Part shown: in pieces, positions 14,253-22,230 of the stretch
Numbering within the stretch: the stretch's first letter is position 1
Layout of the letters: every line of letters starts with the position of its first letter
DNA from: CAZWDL01 sp964632995
GTDB taxonomy: Bacteria; Bacteroidota; Bacteroidia; Chitinophagales; Saprospiraceae
Direction of reading: 5' to 3'
NCBI GenBank assembly: GCA_964632995.1
Contig: CAZWDL010000119.1
Span: forward strand, 1 to 22,230
DNA: 22,230 nt
Made by a program: the position numbers and the translations under genes
Notes under the pieces: model-generated
Databases searched by the model: none
What the model was told of the DNA's origin: nothing
Seen by the model: the letters and a program-made list of their open reading frames with translations, nothing else

Positions 14253-16727
14253 TCACGGCAGCTTCAGCCCGATCATCATTCCGAAGTCCCATTTGCCGGA
14301 AGGCACGTAACTCGCCACAGCGTCTATCCGGAACAGACGCAGGGGGCCGAAGCCCAGGTTGTCGAGGCCGAAATTTATTTCCAGATAGGAGCCGCGGTCG
14401 GCGGTATAGAGGTAGGAAGCGGCCAGTACTGAGCTCAGCCCCAGCCTGCGGAGGCCGGGGATCTTATCGAGCAGGAAGCCATCGAAGTGGTGCGCCAGAT
14501 GGGCCTGCAGGAAGTTAGCCGTGGTGCTGCGCTCGTAGTAAGGCAGCAGCATAAAGCTGTTGAGGTAGCGCTCCGGGTTGCCGAAGATGGTCTGGTTGCC
14601 GTTGAAGTGCTGGAAGTCCATAAACTGCAGGGAGTCGCGGTTCAGGAAAGTCCCCCCCTCTACGCGGAAGCGCAGGTAGCCCCAGACGCCTGCGGGCAGA
14701 TAATCTTCCTGCAGGCGCAGTGAAAGCTGATCGTATTGCACATCACTTCCCAGTCCTTTGATTCCCTTGCGATAGTCGATCAAGAAGTCGGGCAGGGCGG
14801 AGCCCTGAATAAACTTGCGGTCCGGATAGCTGATGTATTTCTGTTTGTAGCGCAGGCGTAGGCTGAGCCCCCATTCCAGGGCTTGCGTTTCCTCGAAGGA
14901 GGGCGCAAAATTCTCTGGATCACGCGGATCATTGGAGTCATACTCCCTTCCGGCAAAATCGCTGAAAGCGTAGCCGGAACGGTTGACCAGGGGGCTGCGT
15001 CGTGCATAATCCAGGTAAGTACGCAGAAAAACACCATTGACCAGTTCCTGCTGATACTGTGCGCGGCCGAAACTGCGGTCGTAAATTTTCATATAATTCC
15101 GGCGGCCGAAGAGGGAGTACAGCGTATTGAGCGTTTTGCTGATCGGCGCTTCCCGGTTAAACTGCCCGGCATCCACGCCGCCTTCCAGCGTCAGTTGTGC
15201 CCGGTCGACCTGGTTGAAGCGGTAGGTGAAGCCCAGTGTCCCCCGCAGGCGATTATCGGAAAAGCCGTAGTTGATTGTAGGGCGCAGTTCCAGCCAGCGT
15301 AAACCCAGATCGCCGTATTCCTGGCGGTAAGTAATATTCAGGTCGGCATTGAAGCCCTGCACGGTATTGAACTGAAGCGTCGTCAGTGGGGAACCCACCG
15401 ACAGCGAGCGGTTTTGGTAGCTGTTATTATATTCGTAGCCGGCAAACAGATCAAAAAAACGGAAGCGATTATTGACCCGGTCCACCGAATCCAGGTAGGG
15501 TTTGGAGTTGCGCAACTCCTGCAGGCTGTCTTTACGCACGTAATCAATCGATTCCTGCCGCGTCAGCGGTATGGGCCGGATACTGTCCCAGTAGGTCAGG
15601 CTTTTATCGTTTGCTCCTTCTTCTACCTTATACACCTCATTATCAAAGAATCCTTCCGGAAAATCCGGGTCCAGGTCGTAGTCGGAATAGACGGCGGAGA
15701 AGTTGCCGCCGACTTTAAAGCCGAACAGCCCCGCCTGCAACCGAATCGACTGGGAGAAGATCCGCCACACATCGGGCTTATTTACCGGAACGTGCACCTG
15801 CCTGATCCAGAGGGAGTCCAATCCCGGTTGCTTCATGGCTCCCTTCAGAATGAGCAGCTCGGCGCTCTGAATCAGCCAGAGTCCCTCGACGATGTACACA
15901 TGCCCGCGATAGACCGGATCCTCACTCCGCTTTGGAATCAACCGGATTTTATTGATCAAGCGGCCGTCTTTGTCAAATAGCGTACCCTCCAGTTGATAAT
16001 CGTAATAGGAAAGCGCATTAGAGGCGATCGGCGAAATGATCTGCCGCCCCAGCAAGCTGTAGTTTTCGTATAGGTTGAAGTCCATAGCTGAGGCGCTATT
16101 GAAGCCGAAGCCGTTGTCATTGCCGCTGACTTTGGTGTATTCCACCTCCTCCTTCATCCGGTCGGGCTCCTGAAAGTACAATTTCGACTGGGACTCCGAC
16201 AAATAGATGATGCCCTGCCGGTTGGAGTCCAGACTGCCCATCATGTCCCCGATCTCCTGACCCATGAAGCGCTCCGGGGCGTCCAGAAACTTGATGTTAC
16301 CCTTGATGTACACGTCGGCGCTGTAGGCTTCCACCAGGTCGCGGTAGTACTTCCGCTTCGCGATCGCCTTACGGATAACCGCGTAGGCCGGATCCTCCGC
16401 ATCGGCGCGTACGACGATCTCATCCAGCTGATAGGTTTCCTCCCGCAGGACGACATTCAATTCCAGCGGTTCCGTTCCCAGTTTCACCTGCTCCACCCGC
16501 TGCTCATACCCCACGTATTGAAAAACCAACTGGTAAGTCCCCGGCGCCAGTGGCAACTCATATTCGCCTTCTATATTGGTCGTCGTGCCCTGGGAGGTCC
16601 CCTGGATATAAACGCTGGCGAAGGACAAGGGGGCGCCCGTTCCATCGCTGACCACACCGTATACCTGAGCCTGTATGGGAGAGAAAACAAAGAAAAAGCC
16701 TACGAGGGAAAGCAAGTTTTTCAGCAT
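14253..16727 (-). CDS. DUF5686 outer-membrane protein with CarboxypepD_reg-like N-terminal domain
   Basis: The protein has 824 residues. Residues 1-20 are a signal peptide (LLSLVGFFFVFSPIQAQ). Residues 21-95 are a carboxypeptidase regulatory-like beta-sandwich (VYGVVSDGTGAPLSFASVYIQGT...GTYQLVFQYVGYE). YQLDEIVVRADAEDPAYAVIRKAI then leads into the DUF5686 region to the C terminus, rich in alternating hydrophobic and polar strands, as in outer-membrane beta-barrels. This domain pair is common and conserved in Bacteroidota; it is annotated as DUF5686 and carboxypeptidase regulatory-like domain-containing protein, with no established substrate. It resembles TonB-dependent receptors in its N-terminal domain but has no plug domain that I can see. 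The gene stands alone, 199 bases from its upstream neighbour. Confidence 0.88.
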   Translation of the reverse strand: MLKNLLSLVGFFFVFSPIQAQVYGVVSDGTGAPLSFASVYIQGTSQGTTTNIEGEYELPLAPGTYQLVFQYVGYEQRVEQVKLGTEPLELNVVLREETYQLDEIVVRADAEDPAYAVIRKAIAKRKYYRDLVEAYSADVYIKGNIKFLDAPERFMGQEIGDMMGSLDSNRQGIIYLSESQSKLYFQEPDRMKEEVEYTKVSGNDNGFGFNSASAMDFNLYENYSLLGRQIISPIASNALSYYDYQLEGTLFDKDGRLINKIRLIPKRSEDPVYRGHVYIVEGLWLIQSAELLILKGAMKQPGLDSLWIRQVHVPVNKPDVWRIFSQSIRLQAGLFGFKVGGNFSAVYSDYDLDPDFPEGFFDNEVYKVEEGANDKSLTYWDSIRPIPLTRQESIDYVRKDSLQELRNSKPYLDSVDRVNNRFRFFDLFAGYEYNNSYQNRSLSVGSPLTTLQFNTVQGFNADLNITYRQEYGDLGLRWLELRPTINYGFSDNRLRGTLGFTYRFNQVDRAQLTLEGGVDAGQFNREAPISKTLNTLYSLFGRRNYMKIYDRSFGRAQYQQELVNGVFLRTYLDYARRSPLVNRSGYAFSDFAGREYDSNDPRDPENFAPSFEETQALEWGLSLRLRYKQKYISYPDRKFIQGSALPDFLIDYRKGIKGLGSDVQYDQLSLRLQEDYLPAGVWGYLRFRVEGGTFLNRDSLQFMDFQHFNGNQTIFGNPERYLNSFMLLPYYERSTTANFLQAHLAHHFDGFLLDKIPGLRRLGLSSVLAASYLYTADRGSYLEINFGLDNLGFGPLRLFRIDAVASYVPSGKWDFGMMIGLKLP

Positions 16728-16926
16728 ACGTTTTTTCTTTTGATGTAGAACGGAACGAGGACGGGCATCATTCTACTCAATTGGAAAAACCGCATTCAAC
16801 CGCAATAGTTCTATCATGCCCGGCGATTCTATTTTAACGGGCAAGTGAAAGAAGACCTGCAGTAACTAAAGAACCCAAGAACTTTTACCCATCCCGAAGA
16901 ACGAGGGCAGGCAAGCCCCCGGACAC

Positions 16927-18495
16927 TCATCGCCAAACCCTGTCCGCGCTGGCCTGCCGGCGCAGAAATTTATCGTGTATGATATCCTGCACCGGCCGCT
17001 CCTCGATCTTGCTTTCCAGCCAGGAGATAATATCCAGGTACAGAAAGGGGCGTTTTTCGTAAGGATCCCGTTCGTGTTCCACCAGCTTGTCGTGTAATGC
17101 GATGAACTCCTCTCGCAGTTGCCCCTCCCGCATCTTGGGGGTGCGGCGAAGGAAGCGGAAGATCTCCTTTTGCACGGCGTGCAACTCTTCCATCTTAGCC
17201 AGGAAGCGGTAGACCGATTTCACCTGGTATTCTACGAGCTGGGCATTGCCTAGTTCGAAGTGGGCGATCAGGCTCAGAATGCGGGCAAAACACTGAATAT
17301 CGGCGCGGTAGTCCGGATTTTTTTGATTGATGATCAGGTTCAAATAATGGATGGCATTGTCGTGATCGCCGCTGCCGAAGTAAAGGGCCGCGATGCGGTA
17401 ATAAAACACCATAACCCGGTGATTGTCCCAGTTGTACTTGTCCGACTCGATAATGCGCATCAGGTCGGGCACCAGACCGACGCCCTCCGAGAAGGTGCCT
17501 TCCACAAAGTGCTTCTTGATGTGGTGGATATACCAGTAAAGATGGTACAGGCCTTCGATATTCTTGACGCGGCGAATGTCGTAATCCTGCGGAAAGCGCT
17601 CCAGTTCCTGGAGCACCTCTGCGAATTTTTCGTGGTGCAATACATTGAACAAGGCGTTGAGCAGGTTGTGCAACCCCTTCAGATAAAGCGGCGTATATAG
17701 CTCCTTCATCTCCGGATGCTGATGGAAAAGATCCACCCACTTCTGAGCGTAGCGGTAGCAGTAGGCAAAATCCTGGGTGATATAGTAATACCAGACGTGA
17801 GACTGGCAATAATAGAGCTTGCCCATAAAGTCCAGTTCCTCAAAGCGGATGGCCGGGAGGTTTAGGCGGAAGAAATCCGTAACGAGGGCATAGTCCCTGG
17901 AATTGCGCACGTAACCGACCTGAAGATAGAGCCCGTACAATTGAAGAGACAGGTTAGAAAAGGCATTCGTCTTATCAATCGTTCTGGTCAACTCCTCTGT
18001 CTCCTCCGTCAGTTCTCCCGCTCTCCCCTCAATGCTGCGGGTGATGTACTGCCCTTCAATGTGCTTTTCAAATTCCAATATCTCCAGATGCTGGGCGTGG
18101 TAAAATCCATCCCGCGTTCTGGTCTTGGCTTTATCCAGCACATCCAGGCTTTGCCGGTACAAACCTTTATTATATAGCACCCGGGCGAAATCGATTAGCT
18201 CCCGGATTTGAATATCATTGACATGATTGGTATTCAAGAGACGCAAACTGATGAGCAGTTGTTTGTACAAATGCGCCTTAAGATTAGACAGCTGACGTTT
18301 CTTGATACCCGGCAATTTTTTCAAAATCAACCGCTCATCGTACTCCTTGTGTTTGTCCAAAAAATCAAACAGCTGCAGAAATAAAATATCGTCAGAGGCC
18401 TGGTTTCGGCGCACAAAAAGGCGGAAATGCCGCTTTTCGGCCCTCGTAAGCGATAGAATCAGTTGAATAAGGTCGTCGGTCTTTTGTTTAGGCAT
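16927..18495 (-). CDS. Hypothetical all-helical (TPR-like) protein, 522 residues
   Basis: I do not recognise a named family. The sequence is almost wholly helix-forming and charged, with no signal peptide or membrane segment, so it is probably cytoplasmic. It opens MPKQKTDDLIQLILSLTRAEKRHFRLFVRR, then shows tandem helical hairpins such as ARVLYNKGLYRQSLDVLDKA (108-127), VFYYRIAALYFGSGDHDNAIHYLNLI and CFARILSLIAHFELGNAQ, which fit degenerate tetratricopeptide repeats. Many aromatic residues lie in the middle (YYCQSHVWYYYITQDFAYCYRY). Such proteins usually act as protein-protein scaffolds. It is divergent from leuA with 162 bases between, which suggests shared regulation but does not establish a link to leucine synthesis. 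Confidence 0.75.
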   Translation of the reverse strand: MPKQKTDDLIQLILSLTRAEKRHFRLFVRRNQASDDILFLQLFDFLDKHKEYDERLILKKLPGIKKRQLSNLKAHLYKQLLISLRLLNTNHVNDIQIRELIDFARVLYNKGLYRQSLDVLDKAKTRTRDGFYHAQHLEILEFEKHIEGQYITRSIEGRAGELTEETEELTRTIDKTNAFSNLSLQLYGLYLQVGYVRNSRDYALVTDFFRLNLPAIRFEELDFMGKLYYCQSHVWYYYITQDFAYCYRYAQKWVDLFHQHPEMKELYTPLYLKGLHNLLNALFNVLHHEKFAEVLQELERFPQDYDIRRVKNIEGLYHLYWYIHHIKKHFVEGTFSEGVGLVPDLMRIIESDKYNWDNHRVMVFYYRIAALYFGSGDHDNAIHYLNLIINQKNPDYRADIQCFARILSLIAHFELGNAQLVEYQVKSVYRFLAKMEELHAVQKEIFRFLRRTPKMREGQLREEFIALHDKLVEHERDPYEKRPFLYLDIISWLESKIEERPVQDIIHDKFLRRQASADRVWR

Positions 18496-18587
18496 TGTAG
18501 CACCTAATTTTACAGGTAGTTGATAATCAATTGTTTAAGCACATCCGCTTCGTCTTCGATCTTGGAGTAATTTACTAATTTGATTTT

Positions 18588-18615
18588 TTGCCGCCTTGCC
18601 GAGCAGATATCTTTG
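18588..18615 (+). promoter_or_regulatory. leuA promoter (TTG-N17-TATCTTTG)
   Basis: TTG at 18588-18590 (end of a T run) and TATCTTTG at 18608-18615 match the Bacteroidota -33 TTG and -7 TAnnTTTG boxes, with 17 nt between them. Transcription would begin near 18622, leaving a leader of about 36 nt before the ATG at 18658. This excludes the upstream in-frame ATG at 18580 as a start. Confidence 0.65.
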
Positions 18616-18657
18616 AAGAAAGCAAACTTACACTTTATTTCAAAAATCTCAGATTTC

Positions 18658-19827
18658 ATGAGCGGTACGAGAATTCACATCTTTGATACGACATTGCGAG
18701 ATGGAGAGCAGGTACCCGGCTGCAAATTGAACACCGACCAGAAAGTAGAAATTGCACAGCAGCTGGAAGCACTCGGCGTGGATATCATCGAAGCCGGTTT
18801 CCCTGTTTCCAGCCCTGGTGACTTTCGCTCGGTGGAAGCCATTTGCAAGGCGGTAAATGAGCCCGTTGTCTGCGGTCTTTCCCGGGCGGTGCCCAACGAC
18901 ATAAAGATAGCTGCCGAGGCCCTGGAATACGCAAAGCGCCCCCGCATCCACACGGGCATCGGTACTTCGGAAACCCACATCAAGTACAAACTACGCGCCA
19001 CCCAGGATCAGATCATAGAACGGGCTGTCGGCGCGGTCACGTACGCCAAGAGCTTTGTAGAAGACGTCGAATTCTACGCCGAAGACGCCGGACGGACGGA
19101 CAACGAGTTCCTCGCCCGCGTTATCGAGGCCGTCATTAAAGCCGGCGCCACTGTGCTCAACATCCCCGATACGACAGGCTACTGCCTGCCGGAAGAGTAC
19201 GGCGCCAAGATCCGCTACCTGCAGGAGAATGTCAAAGGCATAGACAAGGCCATCCTTTCGACACACTGCCACAATGACCTGGGGCTGGCTACCGCCAACT
19301 CCATCGCCGGCATTCAGAACGGCGCCCGGCAAATCGAGTGCACCATAAACGGCATCGGAGAACGGGCCGGCAACACCTCCCTAGAAGAAGTGGTTATGAT
19401 CATGCGGCAGCACGACGATATGAGCTGCTACACCCACATCAACACCAAAAAGCTCTATCCGGTCAGCCGCCTCGTTTCCGAGCGCATGGGCATGCCGGTA
19501 CAGCCCAACAAGGCCATCGTCGGCGCCAATGCCTTTGCCCACTCTTCGGGCATACACCAGGACGGCGTCATCAAGCGACGCGATACCTACGAGATCATCG
19601 ACCCGCTTGAAGTCGGTGTCGATCACTCCAAAATCGTCTTGACAGCCCGCAGCGGACGCGCCGCCCTGGCTTACCGGGCCAAAAATATTGGGTTCAATCT
19701 TACTAAAAATCAGCTGGACGTCGTTTACGCTAAGTTCCTCGATGTCGCCGATATTAAAAAGGAAGTCAGCGACGACGACCTGCACGGCATCCTGGCGGAA
19801 CAAAATATTGCGGCAGCCGTACGATAA
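18658..19827 (+). CDS. leuA: 2-isopropylmalate synthase, short form without the regulatory domain
   Basis: The protein has 389 residues. It condenses acetyl-CoA with 2-oxoisovalerate, the first committed step to leucine. HIFDTTLRDGEQ (7-18) begins the TIM barrel with Asp10 as metal ligand; His203 and His205 in THCHND complete the metal site with Asn239 in GERAGN. NTKKLYPVSRLVSE and AHSSGIHQDG (294-303) are the LeuA subdomain features. The protein stops at about the end of the catalytic subdomains: the roughly 120-residue C-terminal LeuA allosteric domain found in E. coli LeuA (523 residues) is absent. Citramalate or homocitrate synthase are related alternatives, but leuC, leuD and leuB follow directly. 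Start chosen from the promoter position and family N terminus. Confidence 0.9.
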   Translation: MSGTRIHIFDTTLRDGEQVPGCKLNTDQKVEIAQQLEALGVDIIEAGFPVSSPGDFRSVEAICKAVNEPVVCGLSRAVPNDIKIAAEALEYAKRPRIHTGIGTSETHIKYKLRATQDQIIERAVGAVTYAKSFVEDVEFYAEDAGRTDNEFLARVIEAVIKAGATVLNIPDTTGYCLPEEYGAKIRYLQENVKGIDKAILSTHCHNDLGLATANSIAGIQNGARQIECTINGIGERAGNTSLEEVVMIMRQHDDMSCYTHINTKKLYPVSRLVSERMGMPVQPNKAIVGANAFAHSSGIHQDGVIKRRDTYEIIDPLEVGVDHSKIVLTARSGRAALAYRAKNIGFNLTKNQLDVVYAKFLDVADIKKEVSDDDLHGILAEQNIAAAVR

Positions 19828-19854
19828 TGGTTTAGCACACAAAAAAATGGATGG

Positions 19855-19888
19855 CTTAGAGGACAAATCTTCTAAGTCATTCGTTTTT
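19855..19888 (+). terminator. Attenuator- or terminator-like hairpin between leuA and leuC
   Basis: CTTAGAGGA (19855-19863) pairs with TCTTCTAAG (19868-19876) over 9 bp with one G-T pair and a CAAA loop, followed after 7 nt by five Ts (19884-19888). It lies 27 nt after the leuA stop and 70 nt before leuC. It could limit read-through and so set leuCDB below leuA. Confidence 0.55.
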
Positions 19889-19958
19889 GTAAAATTGTAG
19901 CATCTTTACCCAACAGAACCACTATTTATCAACCTTTAATTCCAAGATAATATTCCCC

Positions 19959-21392
19959 ATGGGCAAAACACTTTTTGACAAAATATGGGATGCGCACGTT
20001 GTCAACTCCGTAGAAGGAGGCGCCGAAGTGCTCTACATAGACCGCCACTTCATCCACGAAGTAACCAGCCCGCAGGCCTTCGCCGGCCTGAAAAAAAGAG
20101 GCATCCCGGTATTCCGGCCCGACAAAACCGTCGCCACGGCCGACCACAACGTACCGACCAAAAACCAACACCTCCCCATCCGGGAAAAATTGTCCCGTTT
20201 TCAGGTTGATAAGCTTACCGAAAACTGCCGCGAATTCGGCATCGAACTCTATGGCCTCGGCCACCCCTACCAGGGCATCGTCCACGTCATCGGTCCGGAA
20301 CTGGGCATCACCCAACCCGGCATGACCATCGTTTGCGGCGACAGCCACACCTCCACCCACGGCGCTTTCGGCTGCATCGCCTTCGGCATCGGCACCAGCC
20401 AGGTCGAACAGGTGCTTGCCACTCAGTGTTTGTTACAAAACAAACCCAAACGAATGCGCATTACCATCGACGGCGAACTGCCGGCAGGCGTATTTTCCAA
20501 AGATATTATCCTCTACATCATCTCCCGGCTGTCGGCCAGCGGCGGTACCGGCCACTTCGTCGAATACGCCGGCTCGGCCATCCGCTCTCTTTCCATGGAG
20601 GCCCGCATGACCATCTGCAATATGAGCATCGAAATGGGAGCCCGCGGCGGTATGATCGCCCCGGACGAAACCACCGTTGAATACATCCGCGGCCGTGAAT
20701 TCGCTCCCCGGGGCAAAGACTTCGAACGCGCCGTCGAATACTGGAAAACACTTTACTCCGACGAAGACGCCGTCTTCGATACCGAATACCGGTACCGCGC
20801 CGAGGATATCGCCCCCATGGTTACCTACGGTACCAACCCCGGCATGGGTATCCGCGTACAAGACCACATCCCGGAGCTGGAATCGGTAGACAACCAAACG
20901 ACCTTCCGCAAGTCGCTCGATTACATGGGCTTCCAGACCGGCGAATCGCTGCTGGGCAAGCCCATCAACTACGTCTTTATCGGCAGCTGCACGAACTCCC
21001 GGATCGAAGACCTGCGACTGGTCGCCGACTATATCCGTGGTAAACAGAAGGCCGGCAATGTCAAAGTCATGGTCGTTCCCGGCTCCAAACAAGTGGAAGA
21101 ACAGGCCCGCCGTGAAGGGCTCGACCTCATTTTCCGCGAAGCCGGCTTCGACTTCCGCGAGCCCGGCTGCTCGGCCTGCCTGGGCATGAACGAGGATAAA
21201 GTGCCGAAAGGCGAATACTGCGTCTCCACCTCCAATCGCAACTTCGAAGGACGGCAGGGCCCCGGCGCACGCACTATCCTGGCCAGCCCGCTAATGGCCG
21301 CCGCCACCGCCATCACCGGTAAAATCGTCGACGTGCGGAAAACGATAGAACATAACGGCCGCCAAGCCTCGGAAGCCAAAGCATCAACCTAG
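19959..21392 (+). CDS. leuC: 3-isopropylmalate dehydratase large subunit
   Basis: The protein has 477 residues (E. coli LeuC 466). With LeuD it isomerises 2-isopropylmalate to 3-isopropylmalate in the cytoplasm. The three [4Fe-4S] ligands are visible as Cys344 in IGSCTNSR and Cys404 and Cys407 in PGCSACLGMN. The aconitase-type CGDSHTSTHGAFGCIAFGIG segment lies at 127-145 and GGMIAPDETT at 230-239. Full length, no damage. The last codons run into a palindrome that includes the stop codon. It lies 131 bases after leuA, downstream of an attenuator-like hairpin. Confidence 0.95.
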   Translation: MGKTLFDKIWDAHVVNSVEGGAEVLYIDRHFIHEVTSPQAFAGLKKRGIPVFRPDKTVATADHNVPTKNQHLPIREKLSRFQVDKLTENCREFGIELYGLGHPYQGIVHVIGPELGITQPGMTIVCGDSHTSTHGAFGCIAFGIGTSQVEQVLATQCLLQNKPKRMRITIDGELPAGVFSKDIILYIISRLSASGGTGHFVEYAGSAIRSLSMEARMTICNMSIEMGARGGMIAPDETTVEYIRGREFAPRGKDFERAVEYWKTLYSDEDAVFDTEYRYRAEDIAPMVTYGTNPGMGIRVQDHIPELESVDNQTTFRKSLDYMGFQTGESLLGKPINYVFIGSCTNSRIEDLRLVADYIRGKQKAGNVKVMVVPGSKQVEEQARREGLDLIFREAGFDFREPGCSACLGMNEDKVPKGEYCVSTSNRNFEGRQGPGARTILASPLMAAATAITGKIVDVRKTIEHNGRQASEAKAST

Positions 21393-21407
21393 TGCCTCCG
21401 GCACTAG
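21389..21407. repeat. Dispersed 19-nt palindrome, copy 2, overlapping the leuC stop codon
   Basis: CTAGTGCC (21389-21396) pairs perfectly with GGCACTAG (21400-21407) around TCC. The leuC TAG stop (21390-21392) is inside the left arm. It is 17 of 19 identical to 7979-7997. Confidence 0.65.
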
Positions 21408-21441
21408 CCCGCCCATCTCGCTCCGCGATCTGGTCGGGTTC

Positions 21442-21478
21442 ACCCTGTGGAATAGTCGCTTTGCGAATTCCGCAGGGT
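21442..21478. repeat. Long hairpin in the leuC-leuD gap
   Basis: ACCCTGTGGAAT (21442-21453) pairs with ATTCCGCAGGGT (21467-21478), with one G-T pair. An inner TCGC (21456-21459) with GCGA (21463-21466) continues the stem after a 2-nt bulge. A further small palindrome lies at 21415-21429. There is no T run, so it is more likely a REP-like or mRNA-processing structure than a terminator. Confidence 0.6.
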
Positions 21479-21486
21479 AAACATCC

Positions 21487-21530
21487 ACTTAGCATTCAAT
21501 CAGCACAAACTTAGCATCCACCCAGCACAT
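21487..21530 (+). repeat. Tandem 22-bp repeat ending at the leuD start codon
   Basis: Units 21487-21508 and 21509-21530 both begin ACTTAGCAT and end CAGCACA plus one base; most positions agree. The second unit ends in the first two bases of the leuD ATG. No Shine-Dalgarno sequence is present, so this A/C-rich leader may serve in translation initiation. Confidence 0.55.
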
Positions 21531-22122
21531 GGAAAAATTTAAAAAACTCATATCCACCGCCGTCCCTTTGCCCATCGAGGAAGTGGACACTGACCAGATC
21601 ATCCCGGCGCGCTTTCTGAAAGCGACCACCCGGGAAGGTTTTGGTGAAAACCTGTTCCGCGACTGGCGGTACGAGACAGAGGAAGAGATCAATCAGGACT
21701 TCGTTCTCAACAACCCACTATACGAAGGCGCCGTTCTGGTAGCCGGACGCAACTTCGGCTGCGGCTCCAGCCGCGAACACGCCGCCTGGGCGCTGTCCGA
21801 CTACGGTTTCCGCGTGGTCATCTCCAGCTTTTTCGCGGATATCTTCCGCGGTAATGCGCTGAACAACGGGCTACTGCCCGTACAGGTGTCGCCGGAAGTG
21901 CTGGATCAGCTCTTCCGCGCCATCGAGGCCGATCCGAAGACGGCGTTCATCATTGACCTTGAAGCCCAGGAACTACGCGTTCCGGCGGCCGGCATCGCAA
22001 CCAAGTTCGATATCGACCCGTACAAAAAAATGTGCCTCATCAACGGCTACGACGATATTGACTACCTGCTCAGCCAAAAAGAGCAAATCCAGGAATTTGA
22101 ACAAACCCACATTACTCCCTAA
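21529..22122 (+). CDS. leuD: 3-isopropylmalate dehydratase small subunit
   Basis: The protein has 197 residues, usual for LeuD (about 200). It is the swivelling-domain partner of LeuC. Seen are VDTDQIIPARFLKATTREGFGENLFRDWRY near the N terminus, the conserved GRNFGCGSSREHAAWAL segment (about 73-89) that contacts the substrate, and SSFFADIFRGNALNNGLLP (about 104-122). It is 136 bases after leuC, an unusually long gap filled with hairpins and a tandem repeat, and 11 bases before leuB. Confidence 0.95.
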   Translation: MEKFKKLISTAVPLPIEEVDTDQIIPARFLKATTREGFGENLFRDWRYETEEEINQDFVLNNPLYEGAVLVAGRNFGCGSSREHAAWALSDYGFRVVISSFFADIFRGNALNNGLLPVQVSPEVLDQLFRAIEADPKTAFIIDLEAQELRVPAAGIATKFDIDPYKKMCLINGYDDIDYLLSQKEQIQEFEQTHITP

Positions 22123-22133
22123 ACAAGGAAGCT

Positions 22134-22230
22134 ATGAAAAAGAAAATCGCCGTACTTCCGGGCGACGGCATCGGACCGGAAGTCATCGAACAAGCCGTGA
22201 AAGTGCTGGACGCCCTCGGCGACCGCTACG
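22134..22230 (+). CDS. leuB: 3-isopropylmalate dehydrogenase, N-terminal part (cut by window end)
   Basis: Only the first 32 codons are present, reading MKKKIAVLPGDGIGPEVIEQ and on into a helix. The LPGDGIGPE motif is the nucleotide-binding start of the isopropylmalate/isocitrate dehydrogenase family. Context (directly after leuD) identifies LeuB, which oxidatively decarboxylates 3-isopropylmalate with NAD. The start is supported by AAGGAA at 22125-22130, one of the few Shine-Dalgarno-like sequences in the window. Confidence 0.9.
   Translation, partial: MKKKIAVLPGDGIGPEVIEQAVKVLDALGDRY

Overview
The window looks like chromosomal DNA of a Bacteroidota species, probably near the Saprospiria (Lewinella/Haliscomenobacter type). 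The basis is a CHU_C-type type IX secretion (T9SS) C-terminal domain, a DUF5686 outer-membrane protein with a CarboxypepD_reg-like domain, a NagB/PIG-L fusion protein of the kind known from Bacteroidota, TAnnTTTG-type -7 promoter boxes, and a tRNA gene without encoded CCA. The genus is inferred, not proven. Gene order and composition look chromosomal; no plasmid or phage module is visible.

Layout. (1) Positions 1-569: a tRNA-Arg(CCU) lacking its first two bases at the window edge, its terminator, a 44-bp direct repeat of the tRNA 3' end plus terminator, a large imperfect palindrome, and a 160-bp MITE that has landed inside the second repeat copy. (2) 570-6699: a small 4-TM holin-like membrane protein, an APC permease fused to two universal-stress domains (minus strand), a secreted T9SS cargo protein with CHU_C, SprB-type and CBM-like regions, and a DUF302 protein. 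(3) 6770-13204: an amino-sugar locus made of a LacI-family regulator divergent from a ROK sugar kinase, a NagB-PIG-L fusion (4-bp overlap with the kinase), and a sodium:solute symporter beyond a terminator. Two LacI-type operators, 31 bp centre to centre, lie between regulator and kinase. (4) 13477-18495 (all minus): a 5-TM membrane protein, a DUF5686 outer-membrane protein, and a 522-residue helical protein of unknown function. (5) 18658-22230: leuA, leuC, leuD and the start of leuB, encoding leucine biosynthesis from 2-oxoisovalerate; a recognisable promoter precedes leuA, an attenuator-like hairpin separates leuA from leuC, and a stack of hairpins plus a tandem repeat separates leuC from leuD.

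How it fits together. The amino-sugar locus reads as a short route: the symporter brings in a sugar, the ROK kinase phosphorylates it, and a single polypeptide with a PIG-L deacetylase domain and a NagB-type domain could convert GlcNAc-6-P to GlcN-6-P and then fructose-6-P, without a separate NagA. The NagB-like domain has Thr where E. coli NagB has the active-site Asp141, so the true reaction is open. This fusion with its dedicated regulator is the best candidate in the window for poorly described biology. The second most interesting stretch is the tRNA-proximal repeat/MITE region. Intergenic regions also carry short quasi-repeated leader sequences just upstream of several start codons.
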